A stretch of DNA of 64,000 bases from Turbatrix aceti (lineage: Eukaryota; Nematoda; Chromadorea; Rhabditida; Panagrolaimidae). This document shows positions 24,585 through 34,920 of this stretch, piece by piece. Under the pieces are notes generated by a model. The model saw only the letters and a list, made by a program, of their open reading frames with translations, was not told where the DNA came from and did not search any database. Each line of letters starts with the position of its first letter. The first letter of the stretch is position 1. The DNA lies in contig OZ017770.1 of assembly GCA_963969345.1 (NCBI GenBank), forward strand, positions 1,683,246 through 1,747,245. The letters are read 5' to 3'. The translations under genes were made by a program, and so were the position numbers.

Positions 24585-26418
24585 TTGTGGAGGTCCTACC
24601 CGGCCTCCTGTCTTCCGGCCCCCGCGGAATAAACAGGAGGTCGGGGACGCATATTTCTTTTTGTAATTACGGGTACCTCCGAAACTATCTGTTGTTGTAA
24701 TTTTGTCTTCATGCTGATTGTCTACACACTATCTATTCTCACTTGTATTTGAATTGTCGTCAGGTATTTTATTGGTTTTGCGGACATCGAATGAAGAAAT
24801 GCGCGTTGGCATTCGGAATCGCTGGTCCAAGGCTAGCTTAAAAACAGCCTTCAATAAAAGAATGGTGTAGCAGGAACAAAGAACCACCAGGATGGTGAGT
24901 CAAAGCTCTCATAAAATCGTCTCTACATCAGAAATGGCGAGGCAGGGATTCCCTCGACCCCTGCGCAGTTGTACTTAAACAAATGACAACTAATCACCAT
25001 TCAGTCTTATTTCTATACAAAAATCGGACCAAACAAGTATTTTTTTATCAAAACATGAGACGATTAAGCGATTCAACATCGAATGAAATTTATTACTATT
25101 TTATTAAGCATGCAAAGAGAGCAGAACCCCCCACAGCATTTCGTTCCGCCGAGGATGGGCCCCCTTGACGTGGTCATTCGGTTAACAATTCCGCAGCAGA
25201 CCAACCAATTTATTTGATAACACCAAAGCCAGTGAAATCAACAAATTACATGATCAGAACATATCAGCAACAGAGGATAGTCAGTAGACTCAACCACGGC
25301 TAGTCATCGGCCACCAGATCACAGCGGCAACGACAGATGCGGCAACACCGCCGGCAACCACGGACGACACGCTGGCAAATCCAGAAGACCAGCCGAAAAA
25401 AAAAAAAAAAAAAAAAAAACAGCTCGATGCCGTGGAGCACGTGAAAAACGTGACAAAAGACGAGAAAATTCAGGATCGCCAGTAAACCAAGGAATACGAT
25501 CCAGTTGCGTTCCATCACGGTACATGATGGACGCATCAAGGCGTGTGGCATCTCTTGTGAGGTGTGGACGCAAAAGACCGGTGCCGTCCAGCTGAAGTAC
25601 CGCGCAGTGAAATACAGCCAAAGACAATCAAAGACACCTACCCGTGCGGACGCAGACACAGATTGTTCGGAGGGCAGTAGCCGCAGAACGTGAGGTTCGT
25701 CTCGACCCACTTCAAGACGGCAGCGTTTGGGATTTCCTCGGACATGTTAGCAGACAACTAATTCGCAGAATAGCAATGTGATCTACTGACAAAAATTGTC
25801 CTTGCGATGCTTACAGTCACGAAGTGACCGAAGGAGGGATCCCATTGCATAAGTAGATCCGCAATCACCCTCAAAGGAAAATCCATCTGGCAGCGCCTCA
25901 TTAACATTTGTCACCTGCCGATGCTCACTGTCAAAAAACAACAGTTCAATGCATCTCTGTCCTTCGATTGCTCCGCGCGTTCAGAGAAAGTCTTTATCGC
26001 CAGAAAAGAAAAATACGCTCAGCAGGAAAGCGGAAAAAACCAGAAATAGCCGCACAAGGCATCAAACATCATCCCAGCCACTAACACGTGAACGAGGCGA
26101 TGTCAAGGGAGTTAGTGCGATAATAACAACTGAGCAGGCACGCTCAACTGCAATTCTCTCCACAACAACGCCGAAACAAACAAGTCCTCTTCCGAGAAAA
26201 AAATGCAAAGCGGAAAGAGAAAAACGAGCAAAGTCACGTACGGCGGCCTACTGTGTTTCCAAAAATAAAAATAAGGCATCAGAAATCTGGCAATAACCTC
26301 AAATGCATCAAACATCATCCCGAAAGGCGGAGAAGAACAACAAGAAAGGGAGAATAAACTTGACAGCGACATTCACACTCCCCGGCGGCGCGGTTGTTGT
26401 CATCTCGCGTGTGGTAGT
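24585..26418 (+). other. Long 5' leader of the gypsy element
   Basis: 1.8 kb between the 5' LTR and the gag start. It contains the candidate primer-binding site, a 25-base A-run at 25396-25420, and CATCAAACATCATCCC repeated near 26060 and 26305. A 136-codon antisense frame (25710-25300) encodes a hydrophobic, Cys/Arg-ended sequence with an 8-Phe run produced by the A-tract. A 115-codon sense frame (25949-26296) is Lys/Arg/Thr-rich. Neither resembles a known protein to me. Confidence 0.6.
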
Positions 26419-27294
26419 ATGATATTACGGAACCAGCGCGTGATCCCTTATAACGAACCTAAAGCCCGACGCCGATTACAGAACCCCACTCTGGCCAACA
26501 ACAGCGTCTTGGGTTATTTCTTCGGAAATAACGACGAGGAACAAGAAGAAGTTCAGGAAGCTCGACAGGAAATGGCCCAGCGACGGCGAAACCGTTCGTT
26601 CCACGACCTCGCCCCGTTCGACGGCTCAACGAGTTTGCCCGCCTTTATCAAACTCTTCAACCGGCTGGCAACAGCATCTGCATGGGACCCGGAAGAGCTC
26701 GTTGAGATCTTCCCCATTTACCTGCGCGGCTCGCCATTGGCCGCGTGGGAACAAGTCCCCGACAACCACAAGGAAGAATGGGAGGATGCGCTGGCGGAAT
26801 GGGCCGCCCGACTCCCGCGAAACAACGCCCCAGAACGAGCCCGTACCCAGCTGGCCAACCGGAAGCAGAAGGTTGGTGAGTCGGTAATGGAGCTCGCACA
26901 GGCAATGCGGGACCTAGCGGATACCGCCTACCCGGAAGCACACTTCACCCAAGAGGTGAAGGAGCAGCTAATAAAGGAAACGCTCCGTTATAACCTTCAA
27001 CCAAAACTGAGGCAATTGGTACGCAATCGTCCCGCAGCAGCCACCCTGGACGAGGAGATTAACCTGGCCGCTGAACAAGAAGCCGTGCTGCAAGAAGGAC
27101 AAGATGAAGAAGACGCAATCATTGCATTCGCTCGCCTGGATCTCCAAAATCGACGCACGTACAACGGTGCACCCTCTCGCGGCGGATGGCAACGGCGTGG
27201 AAATTCCTGGCGAGGTTACGGAAACAGCAACCCGGGACAGTTCCAAACGCCCCGCGACTCTCAAAGAGCTTCGCAGCCTCATCGGTGCGCTTAG
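26419..27294 (+). CDS. Gag-like protein of the gypsy element (C-terminally truncated)
   Basis: 291 codons from ATG. The N-terminus is basic, followed by a retrotransposon-gag (capsid-like) region around residues 55-215 with the characteristic helical pattern, including DGSTSLPAFIKLFNRLA and an FTQEVKEQLIKETLRYNLQPKLRQ segment. Next is an acidic stretch and an Arg/Gly/Asn-rich part. No CCHC zinc knuckle is present. The frame closes about 40 bp after sequence switches to pol-type at about 27250, so the nucleocapsid end has been lost with the deletion. Gag would form the particle that packages element RNA. Confidence 0.82.
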   Translation: MILRNQRVIPYNEPKARRRLQNPTLANNSVLGYFFGNNDEEQEEVQEARQEMAQRRRNRSFHDLAPFDGSTSLPAFIKLFNRLATASAWDPEELVEIFPIYLRGSPLAAWEQVPDNHKEEWEDALAEWAARLPRNNAPERARTQLANRKQKVGESVMELAQAMRDLADTAYPEAHFTQEVKEQLIKETLRYNLQPKLRQLVRNRPAAATLDEEINLAAEQEAVLQEGQDEEDAIIAFARLDLQNRRTYNGAPSRGGWQRRGNSWRGYGNSNPGQFQTPRDSQRASQPHRCA

Positions 27295-29116
27295 TTACTT
27301 TCGACGCTTCATTCCAAAGTTCGCAGAAGTCATGCATCCCATGTACGATTTGACCAAGCAAGACAAAGATGTGAGCAAAGAATGGACTGCCGAACACGAC
27401 ACTGCACTGGAACATGTCAAGCAGTTATTGGCGTCGGCACCAACATTGGCCGCGCCACGTGTCATGTTACCATTCGTCATCGAGACAGATGCGTCGGCGA
27501 AAGGAGTAGCGGCCGTACTTTTGCAAGAACACGAAGACGGTCAACACCCCGTAGCCTTCGCGTCACGCAAGCTCAATCGACACGAAGCAAACTATCCAGC
27601 AGTCGAAACTGAGGCGTTGGCGATTGTTTTCGCCATCAAAGAATTCCGCTGCTACGTAGAAGGCGCGCCTGAATCTGTACTGAGAACAGACAATAGCGCC
27701 CTCACTGCTCTGCTCAGACGAAAAGACCTCACCGGACGCCTAGCTAAATACCAGATGGTCATCCAGGACGCCAACTTGAAGATTGAACATAGGTCAGGGA
27801 AGTCCAATCTTTGGTGCGACCATGTAAGCAGGTATCCGACGGAACAACAGGTCAATGCAGTCATGGCACCACCAGAAGTCACAATCGAGAAGATTCAAGC
27901 AGAACAGAACAATGACCCGGAGACAAAAATGATATTGTTATTTCTCAACAACCCCGTCGGCGACAATCCACTACCCAAGCAGATCCGCACACGTGTCAAG
28001 ATTCAGGAAGGCACTATTGTGCTGACCACCAAAGGTAACAAGAAGAATCGCCTTTGGATTCCCACCACGCTACGTCGAGCCATTTTCAATGATTTCCATA
28101 GCCTGATTACACAAGGCGGACATCTTGGACAAGCACGCACACTCGACAAGATCAAAGATCGTGCGTACTGGCCAGCAATGGACGCCGACGTCGCTAAATG
28201 GACAAAAGAATGCGTCATCTGTCACCAAGCAAAAACGAAAGCAGGTGACCGCCAAGCGACTCCACTACAGCCGATCCCACCGGCTACGCAACCGATGGAG
28301 CGAGTCCACATAGATCTGCTGGGACCGCTCCCCATAACGACGAAGGAAAACCGTTACGTATTGGCCGTCATCGATGCTTTTTCGAAGTTCCTATGGGTCA
28401 TGCCACTTACAAACATCACAGCAGACACAGTCATCAACGCTTTCATCGCAAACGTCATTGCTGTGGCTGGCGTCCCAACACTAGTCGTCAGCGATAACGG
28501 ACGTCAATTTGTGAGTGCAGCCTTTATTGACTTGGGGAGGGCGATGGGGTTCGAACATAGAACCACGACCCCATACCACCCCCAGGCCAATGGCCAAGTT
28601 GAACGCTCCAACCGAACAATTGGCCACATCATCCGAAGCGCAGTAATGGAAGCAACCGAAGTCGAATGGGACATTGCTCTACCATTCGCACAGATGGCCT
28701 ATAACACGGCTACTCACGAGGCAACAGGGTTGGACCCTTTCCAGGTCATGTACCTGAGAGCGCCTCAGCTTCCATCAGACAACTTCCTACGCTTAGCAGA
28801 CACAGAAACCAACTCCGCGCATATGCACGCTACAGCTGGAGCAGCACTTCGAATGTGGGAAACAATTCATAAAAAGCTGCAGACGCAAAATGAGCAGATG
28901 AAACGCAGCGCGGATCGCCAAAGAAAAGCCACTGAAAAGAAGATCCAAATCGGAGATCGAGTCCTGGTTACCGTCGACTACATGCCGCGTCAGAATAAGT
29001 TTTCCCCAAAATGGCGGGGACCCTTCGAAGTCACCGCCTTGCGTAACAAGAACGTACAGCTCGACGACAACACATGGACTCACATTGATAAAGTCAAACT
29101 CATGCATATACCCTAA
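27251..29116 (+). CDS. Pol fragment: RT thumb, RNase H, integrase
   Basis: The pol frame becomes recognisable at about 27251 with the RT thumb/connection motif LRSLIGALSYFRRFIPKFAE. The open frame continues 5' to 27104 only as out-of-frame gag sequence. RNase H follows, with acidic residues in IETDASAKG, VETEALA, RTDNS and WCDHVSR. Integrase has an HHCC zinc site (HSLITQGGH to CVICHQAK) and a D-D-35-E catalytic core (HIDLLGPL, VVSDNGRQF, HPQANGQVERSNR). The C-terminus has a GPFEV-type module and no chromodomain. Protease, RT fingers and the palm with the catalytic aspartates are missing. RNase H and integrase look intact, without internal stops. Confidence 0.88.
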   Translation, partial: PATLKELRSLIGALSYFRRFIPKFAEVMHPMYDLTKQDKDVSKEWTAEHDTALEHVKQLLASAPTLAAPRVMLPFVIETDASAKGVAAVLLQEHEDGQHPVAFASRKLNRHEANYPAVETEALAIVFAIKEFRCYVEGAPESVLRTDNSALTALLRRKDLTGRLAKYQMVIQDANLKIEHRSGKSNLWCDHVSRYPTEQQVNAVMAPPEVTIEKIQAEQNNDPETKMILLFLNNPVGDNPLPKQIRTRVKIQEGTIVLTTKGNKKNRLWIPTTLRRAIFNDFHSLITQGGHLGQARTLDKIKDRAYWPAMDADVAKWTKECVICHQAKTKAGDRQATPLQPIPPATQPMERVHIDLLGPLPITTKENRYVLAVIDAFSKFLWVMPLTNITADTVINAFIANVIAVAGVPTLVVSDNGRQFVSAAFIDLGRAMGFEHRTTTPYHPQANGQVERSNRTIGHIIRSAVMEATEVEWDIALPFAQMAYNTATHEATGLDPFQVMYLRAPQLPSDNFLRLADTETNSAHMHATAGAALRMWETIHKKLQTQNEQMKRSADRQRKATEKKIQIGDRVLVTVDYMPRQNKFSPKWRGPFEVTALRNKNVQLDDNTWTHIDKVKLMHIP

Positions 29117-29235
29117 TAATCATGCTTAATCCATATAACCACTTTTGTAATCCCGCTTACGCTTTGTACACTGTACCACAACCTCCCTTGGGATCTGGGA
29201 ATGACGGGGACGTCATTTCTCCCGGGTGGGGAGGA

Positions 29236-29412
29236 TGTTACGTGTAGTTTGCACGTTGTGCACACTGAGACGTGACTCCTCCTACTCTGGGGAAATGGCT
29301 GCCTCGCAGCCCGGAGAACGAGAGAGACCAGTTGTGTAGTAGCTTATCGATACTATCAAGTTGTATTGGATCCAAATAAAGAGTTCCTAATAAGACCGAG
29401 CACTACATAACA
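29236..29412 (+). repeat. 3' LTR of the gypsy element
   Basis: Same length as the 5' LTR and apparently identical by eye. The polypurine tract immediately precedes it. It ends exactly at the assembly gap. Confidence 0.93.
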
Positions 29413-29612
29413 NNNNNNNNNNNNNNNNNNNNNNNNNNNNNNNNNNNNNNNNNNNNNNNNNNNNNNNNNNNNNNNNNNNNNNNNNNNNNNNNNNNNNNNN
29501 NNNNNNNNNNNNNNNNNNNNNNNNNNNNNNNNNNNNNNNNNNNNNNNNNNNNNNNNNNNNNNNNNNNNNNNNNNNNNNNNNNNNNNNNNNNNNNNNNNNN
29601 NNNNNNNNNNNN
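29413..29612. other. Assembly gap of exactly 200 N
   Basis: Exactly 200 unknown bases, a conventional scaffold-gap size. It begins at the last base of the 3' LTR, suggesting the assembler broke at this repeat; true gap length and orientation of the join are uncertain. Confidence 0.98.
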
Positions 29613-31663
29613 AGCGTAGTAGTTACAAGATGCTTGCAGCACCTGATTAAAAGGGGTTAATCGATTTATTATTTGTTTGCACAAGCAAGTCACAAACGCG
29701 CATAAACAAACTAGCTTGATCCGCAGGTTTCTACGGCATTGACAATGGGGAGAAATGAGCTAATTGACTATTACATGCACAAACAGACTACACTACGCAT
29801 GAAAGGGGGAAATGTGGGGGTTCTGGTGTGGTACGTCCCAACATTTTTGGGAGTTTTAACGCAATGTCGGATCACGCCATTCTTGAAATTGGGGTGAAAT
29901 AAAGAACGTCTATCAGCGAGTTAACATGAAATATATCTAGCAGACGTTTGGGTGGAGGATACTGTCAGAATAGTAGTTTTTACAACTACATAGAAAGAAA
30001 GAGAGTTCGGGCAGACAAGCGTGATTGTTGTTTACACTAACCACGTGTCCGTGTTATGATAACAGGAAATTAAGAGAGCAATTAATTTGATTTTTGACCA
30101 TTTATAGAGACAGAACGTATCGTTAAAGCAAGTTTTTGACGAATGCATGACGTTTGTGTTCGTTTTCATTCAACTTGAAAAAAGAACTAAATTTTATTAC
30201 TTACTTCCAATGCAACTGTGTCCATATATTTGTGTCTATACTCAATTGTAAGGTTATAGTAACCTACATTTTTTGTATACTAAAAATAATATAGTTGCCA
30301 AAAGCTTTACGAGATTTAAAACAAAAAGTAATTTTCAAGAAAAAAACATATATCCTGGTGACTTAGACACAAAGTTGTTTCTAGCCCGAACCACGCTGTT
30401 TTTTAATCAAAAGCTGACACTCCTAAGGTGTATCCTTGTTTTTCGGCAAAAACAACTTGCCTTTTTTACCACACCTTGAAGTGGTTTTTATTCTGCCTAC
30501 GTGATTTTGCACCATGTGATATACAAGTCGATAGGGCTAGACAGATTCTTCTCTGAGAAATCAATCAATCAACAACACGCATGCATTTTTAGTTACATGT
30601 AAATGGCTTGAAGTCGTTCGTGTCCTTTTTTTCTGTGTTGTTCCTGTGGGTCTGCTGATTATCGCACCACATAGTTAGAATCCGAATAAAAGTCACTACG
30701 CTGTAGTTCTTTTTTCTTTCTTTCACTTAATTTTTTATTTAGAATTCTCTGTTAATCAGCATGCAGATATTTTTGTACTTTGAAACATGATAAAACAAAA
30801 AATATGGTGCAAAAAGCATTTTTGAAATCGTCAAAACAAAAAAATACTACGATGCAGTTTCAGCAGTCGAGGTCAAAAACAAAAAAATGGTCGTCGGCAA
30901 AAGGTTAACACCTTGAATCACTTCATATTTTTGCACAATCAGTATGGTCTTTGTTTTCGTTAAGGTTAAAAAAGAACGAAAAGAAATCATGACTTGCGTT
31001 ACTTGACAAGTGTGAAAAACAACATGCAAGAATCTCATTTGTGCAAAAAAAAATTTTTCCTGATTTCCAGGGTAAAGCAGTTCCCTCCACAATCGGAATG
31101 CGCTAAATTAAAGGGATATATCACACAGATAATATCACATTTGCATGAAAGAAATTTTCCTCACATCTTACTGCCCCCTAAGTGGCGAAATCAGTGTCAA
31201 CCCTTTCTCCTCAATTCCGGATACTCGAGACTGCGACGTACTATCTGACGTCCCGCTGCCGCGTTAATTTTGCAAATCGGATCTTAGACATTTTTCAAAT
31301 AATCTCTTTTTTACAATATTTTAATAACACATGTCGCATTTTCGTTTATCCCTCACTTTCAAAAATAGGATTTATTTCGTTTACATTCGTCACGCTTGTA
31401 CGGCGTAATGACTTGTTGTAGAACAATCATATTTTTCGTAACGATGCCTGTCAGATCAAGTTGTTGTACAACACATTAGGCAGTATGGTCAGTCACATCG
31501 ATCACTTATGTGGTCAGTGGATTCTTAAGCCTGCGATAAATTTTTTCTATTTTTTCCTCTTTTCTGCATTTTTTGGTGGCTTGGCGCGTATTTATGATTT
31601 GTTTTTTTTTACTTTCAACTCAATTTAATTTTTTAAGGGTTTTAATAGCCTTATTGGGCAGTT
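29613..31663. other. Intergenic, no supported gene
   Basis: About 2 kb of AT-rich sequence with open frames no longer than about 84 codons and no recognisable product. It precedes the ZP-domain gene and probably contains its promoter. Confidence 0.5.
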
Positions 31664-33888
31664 ATGTTTCCATGGCTTACGGCGGCCAGTCTCGCACTTT
31701 TATGGGTTGGTTTTCTTATCATACATAAGTTTTTTTACTGGTATGTGTTTTTTTTACAGTTCCGGCCATCTTACGGTTTTGTGGACAATGGAATCCTCGG
31801 TGATCCGTATGTCAGCTGTGGCGGAGATCAAATTGATATTCGTTTTGACACGCGTAGCAAGTTCCGAGGTATCGTGTTTGTCGAAGACCATCTGGGGGAT
31901 CCAATGTGCAGATCAGGAGCAATAGGAGCAGACACGTCAGAGCGGAACGCTTCGTTATCGCTCAACTTTAAAAACTGTGGAATTGAACGTAAGGCTTCGG
32001 TGAGTACATTTATTATTATTCATACAAAATGACTATTGATTTTACGGTGCAAAATATTATTATTAAAAGTCAGAGAAGTGCAAAACTTTTACTTGCGACC
32101 ATAGCCGCGGGGCATTCCATTGTTCTGAGGCATGTTGACGTTCTGTCCGAAACCGGGGTTGGAACCGTAACCTCCCATACCGCCGTATCCGCCGCCGTTG
32201 AAGCCATCGCCTGCAAAAAAAATAATTTAAAAAATAATTTATTAACTGAAATTCTTACCGCCTCCCATGTTGCCACCGTAACCTCCCATGCCGCCGTAGC
32301 CGCCCATGTCTCCGCCGCCGTATCCGCCTCCCATGTCTCCGCCACCGTATCCACCGTCGCCGCCCATGCCGCCGCCGTATCCGCCGTCACCGCCCATGCC
32401 GCCGCCGTATCCGCCATCGCCGCCCCAATCCTGGGAACGAGCAAGGCAGTAGATGGTGAAGAGTACCATAATTGATTTCGCAAACATAGTGAAGACAGTG
32501 AAGACGGAGTTGATTGCTCTGCTTAGAAGGATTGATCAAGCTGATGGTTTCTCTCAGACTTGGGTCTGCTTTTATATACCTCGGGGGCTTATTTTGACAA
32601 TATGAGTGTGCTTTTTCGGTCCTCAAAAGCAGTTTCAAGATGATCGCTTTTCATTCCCGACTCCTATCCATTGCACTTAATTTTTTCGAACGAAAGCGGA
32701 CATTAAGTCACAAGTTATCTGGATTTCAGAGAACCTTCTAGATGATTACAAGCAAAAAAATAATCCCGTCCGGTTTCAAAAAACGGAAAAAGAGCAAATC
32801 ACCGATCTTTACCACAAACATCCAATAATCAGTTATTTTGCAGGCTGATCCAAAAGGTATTTTCCTGACTACAACAGTCGTCGTAGCTTTCAATCCTGAA
32901 TTTTTGACAAAAATCGATCGAATATACGTTGTGCAATGCTTCTACATGGAAATGAAGAATTCTCTTGAAAAACAAATTCAAGTCAAGTAATGAGCAAATT
33001 TGCAGAGTGCAATAACAATTTATTTTTTTCAGCATGAAGCCTCCAACATTTCAAACAGCCCAGGTACCGATGCCGGTCTGTCGATACGAGGTCCTCGACG
33101 GTGGTCCGTCAGGCCCTCCGGTATTTTACGCAACTATCGGACAGCCTGTTTATCACAAATGGACATGCGATGCTCAGACCGAAAATCAGTTTTGCATGAT
33201 CGTTCACAGTTGTATCGTTGATGACGGGAATGGTGATCGTGTCGAATTGATCAACAACGAAGGGTTCAATTTTTGCCTAATTAGATTGAACGAACTTCAA
33301 CATGACAAATCTTTTTTTTAGCTGTGCACACGATAAGCACTTGTTGGCAAATCTGGAATATGTCTCAGACTTGATGGTGGGAAGAGAAGCCCACGTCTAC
33401 AAATACGCAGACCGGCAAAGCATGTTTTTTGACTGTCAAATAACACTGACAGTCAAAGAGCCTGGAGAAGAATACTGTCCGGTGTGTAACACGTCTATCA
33501 AATCTTTGAATGATCCTTGCATGTTTTTTTTCTAGGTCCCCCATTGTCCCGATCCACCTCGCAAGCGCCGTAACAACGCAGCAAAGGCGGCTACAGACTT
33601 TGAAATGCCACAAGCCGAAAACACAACGGAAGGAGAGGCGTCGTCATCGGTTGCTAAATACATTTTAGAGCCCCAGCTTCGTGAATCATCGTCGTTTTGG
33701 AACGACAATTTTGAGCTTAACTACGTAAGACTGTTTTTGCTTTTATACAGTTTTCATCCTTTTAATTCCAGAATTTTATCTGCATGACGAATTTTGGAAT
33801 GGCGTTTTACGCAACATTTAACATTGTTTTAATCATGACATCTGGTGCATTTTTTGCCAGTGCAGCTCGTTTGGCCAAGTCACAATAA
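31664..33888 (+). CDS. Cuticlin-type ZP-domain membrane protein
   Basis: Exons 31664-31705, 31760-31999, 32844-32986, 33033-33263, 33322-33481, 33536-33724 and 33772-33888 give 373 aa; every intron is GT-AG and in phase. A hydrophobic N-terminus (MFPWLTAASLALLW) would be the signal peptide. The ZP domain runs from about residue 20 (NGILGDPYVSCGGDQIDIRF) to about 270, with cuticlin-like IFLTTTVVVAFNPEF and IYVVQCFYME and conserved cysteines through the EYCPVPHCPDP segment. A furin-type RKRR site follows, then a C-terminal transmembrane helix (FGMAFYATFNIVLIMTSGAFF). Cuticlins are cleaved, polymerise and strengthen the nematode cuticle. The 844-bp third intron, counted after the two leading exons, hosts an antisense gene. 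The 54-bp first intron is in frame, so intron retention would not break the reading frame. Confidence 0.9.
32089..32487 (-). CDS. Secreted glycine-rich protein, nested in ZP intron
   Basis: Two exons, 32487-32259 and 32210-32089, encode 116 aa. A signal peptide (MFAKSIMVLFTIYCLARS) is followed by repeats of GGDGGYGGGM and GGGDMGGYGG type, then GFNGGGYGGMGG, and a distinct C-terminus rich in Asn/Pro/Met ending RGYGRK. A minus-strand TATA box lies about 85 bp upstream. Glycine/tyrosine-rich secreted proteins in nematodes include structural cuticle or eggshell components and the NLP/caenacin antimicrobial peptides; the sequence does not decide between these. The gene lies wholly within one intron of the ZP gene on the opposite strand. 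Codons are GGC/GGA/GGT-rich, so local GC is higher than in surrounding DNA. Confidence 0.85.
32569..32578 (-). promoter_or_regulatory. TATA box of the glycine-rich gene
   Basis: On the minus strand the sequence reads GGTATATAAAAGC, a near-perfect TATA box about 85 bp upstream of the glycine-rich protein ATG, consistent with a strong, regulated promoter located inside the ZP gene intron. Confidence 0.6.
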
Positions 33889-34920
33889 GTAAATAACACA
33901 CCATTACTCTGATGATTTTTTATGGGTTCTTTTTTGCCTTTATCTACGGTCACTGTATTTTTGTAACCAACACTATGCAAGCATTATCGAGAAAAAAAAA
34001 TGAAAAACACCATGTGGATTGGTAGCAACAGATAGCGTGTGCAGTATGTAGTGGGCCCGCCTTTTGCACGTGAAGTGCACGGAAAAGACTCGGGTGCACA
34101 CATACCTAGTACCATTGCCGATCAGACCATTTGCACGCCGGTCATTGAGACACTCGATAGGTGGAAAGATGACGCCGTAGGCGGAAAACACTGCGAAGTT
34201 TGGCCTCTTTCTGGGGGAGTTCTTCTGCACTAGGTAAGCCACATGATAGGCACGTCGTGTATAAAAACCCCCCACAAGAGTGTGGTACCATTCGGTCTCC
34301 TGTGTTCTGTGTCGAGCGCTTTTATGTCTTGTCAATTGCCCGAAGAAAGAAATCAGTTGGCGCGATACGTTTCGTTGAAGAAAGGAATGATGAGAGTCAT
34401 CACCCAATTGGTGGTGGTTGGATTGACTGGTCGGCTGCTGCTGCTATTGCTGGTTTTTCTTGCGCGTTCTTGTTCTGACTTTGTGCGCAGTCCAGTGGCT
34501 GTCCTGGCGAGGTTTTCTTGCCGCAGCGGCTGTTCTGCACTGCCCACTCACATTTGTCTCGTGTGCTAGCAGCGCTGCATCGACAGGACTCCCCTGGGTT
34601 GATGACGTTAGCGCTCTCTGTGGACTCGTCTTGCAGCGACTTGTGAATCGAATCATCTTCACAGATGACGACGCGTTAGTGTTATACGTGCCACGAATCG
34701 GACGATTTGATGCATCCTGTTGTGATACAGGATGCTGAGTAATCAATATTCCGTTAACTGGGAGACGGTGACTGTCTTTTAACGTCGCTTGTCTTCATGT
34801 GACCCCCCGCTTTCAAAAAAACTCGTTTTTATCGTGCATCCTTGCCTATTGACACGTCAAGACAGAGGTCGTCATATTTATAGCTTGGTTTTTACGCCAG
34901 CAAGCTGTTATCGCTGTACA
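33889..34920. other. Intergenic between ZP gene and ADP/ATP carrier
   Basis: About 1 kb. The stretch 34030-34740 is less AT-rich than its surroundings and open in several frames on both strands (up to 144 codons), but no frame has a recognisable domain or splice structure. A TATTTATA motif at 34875-34882, 46 bp upstream of the carrier ATG, may be its TATA element. Confidence 0.4.

Larger units (their letters stand above)
24408..29412 (+). mobile_element. Ty3/gypsy LTR retrotransposon, internally deleted
   Basis: A 5,005-bp element with 177-bp LTRs (24408-24584 and 29236-29412) that begin TGTTA and end TAACA and that I could not distinguish by eye. A purine-rich tract GGGTGGGGAGGA abuts the 3' LTR; TGGAGGTCCTACCC at 24588 is a candidate primer-binding site, tRNA not identified. 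Inside are gag and a pol fragment with RNase H and integrase in the gypsy order (integrase last), but protease and the RT catalytic core are absent. There is no envelope-like frame. The target duplication cannot be read because the 3' flank is an assembly gap. Confidence 0.92.

Noticed and set aside
25396..25420. Poly-A tail of a processed pseudogene
   Set aside because: No upstream sequence resembling a host mRNA and no flanking duplication could be seen; left as an A-run in the retrotransposon leader.
34353..34746. Overlapping open frames on both strands in a GC-richer stretch upstream of the ADP/ATP carrier
   Set aside because: Several frames are open at once, as expected of locally GC-rich DNA; none has a domain, splice structure or plausible codon pattern.
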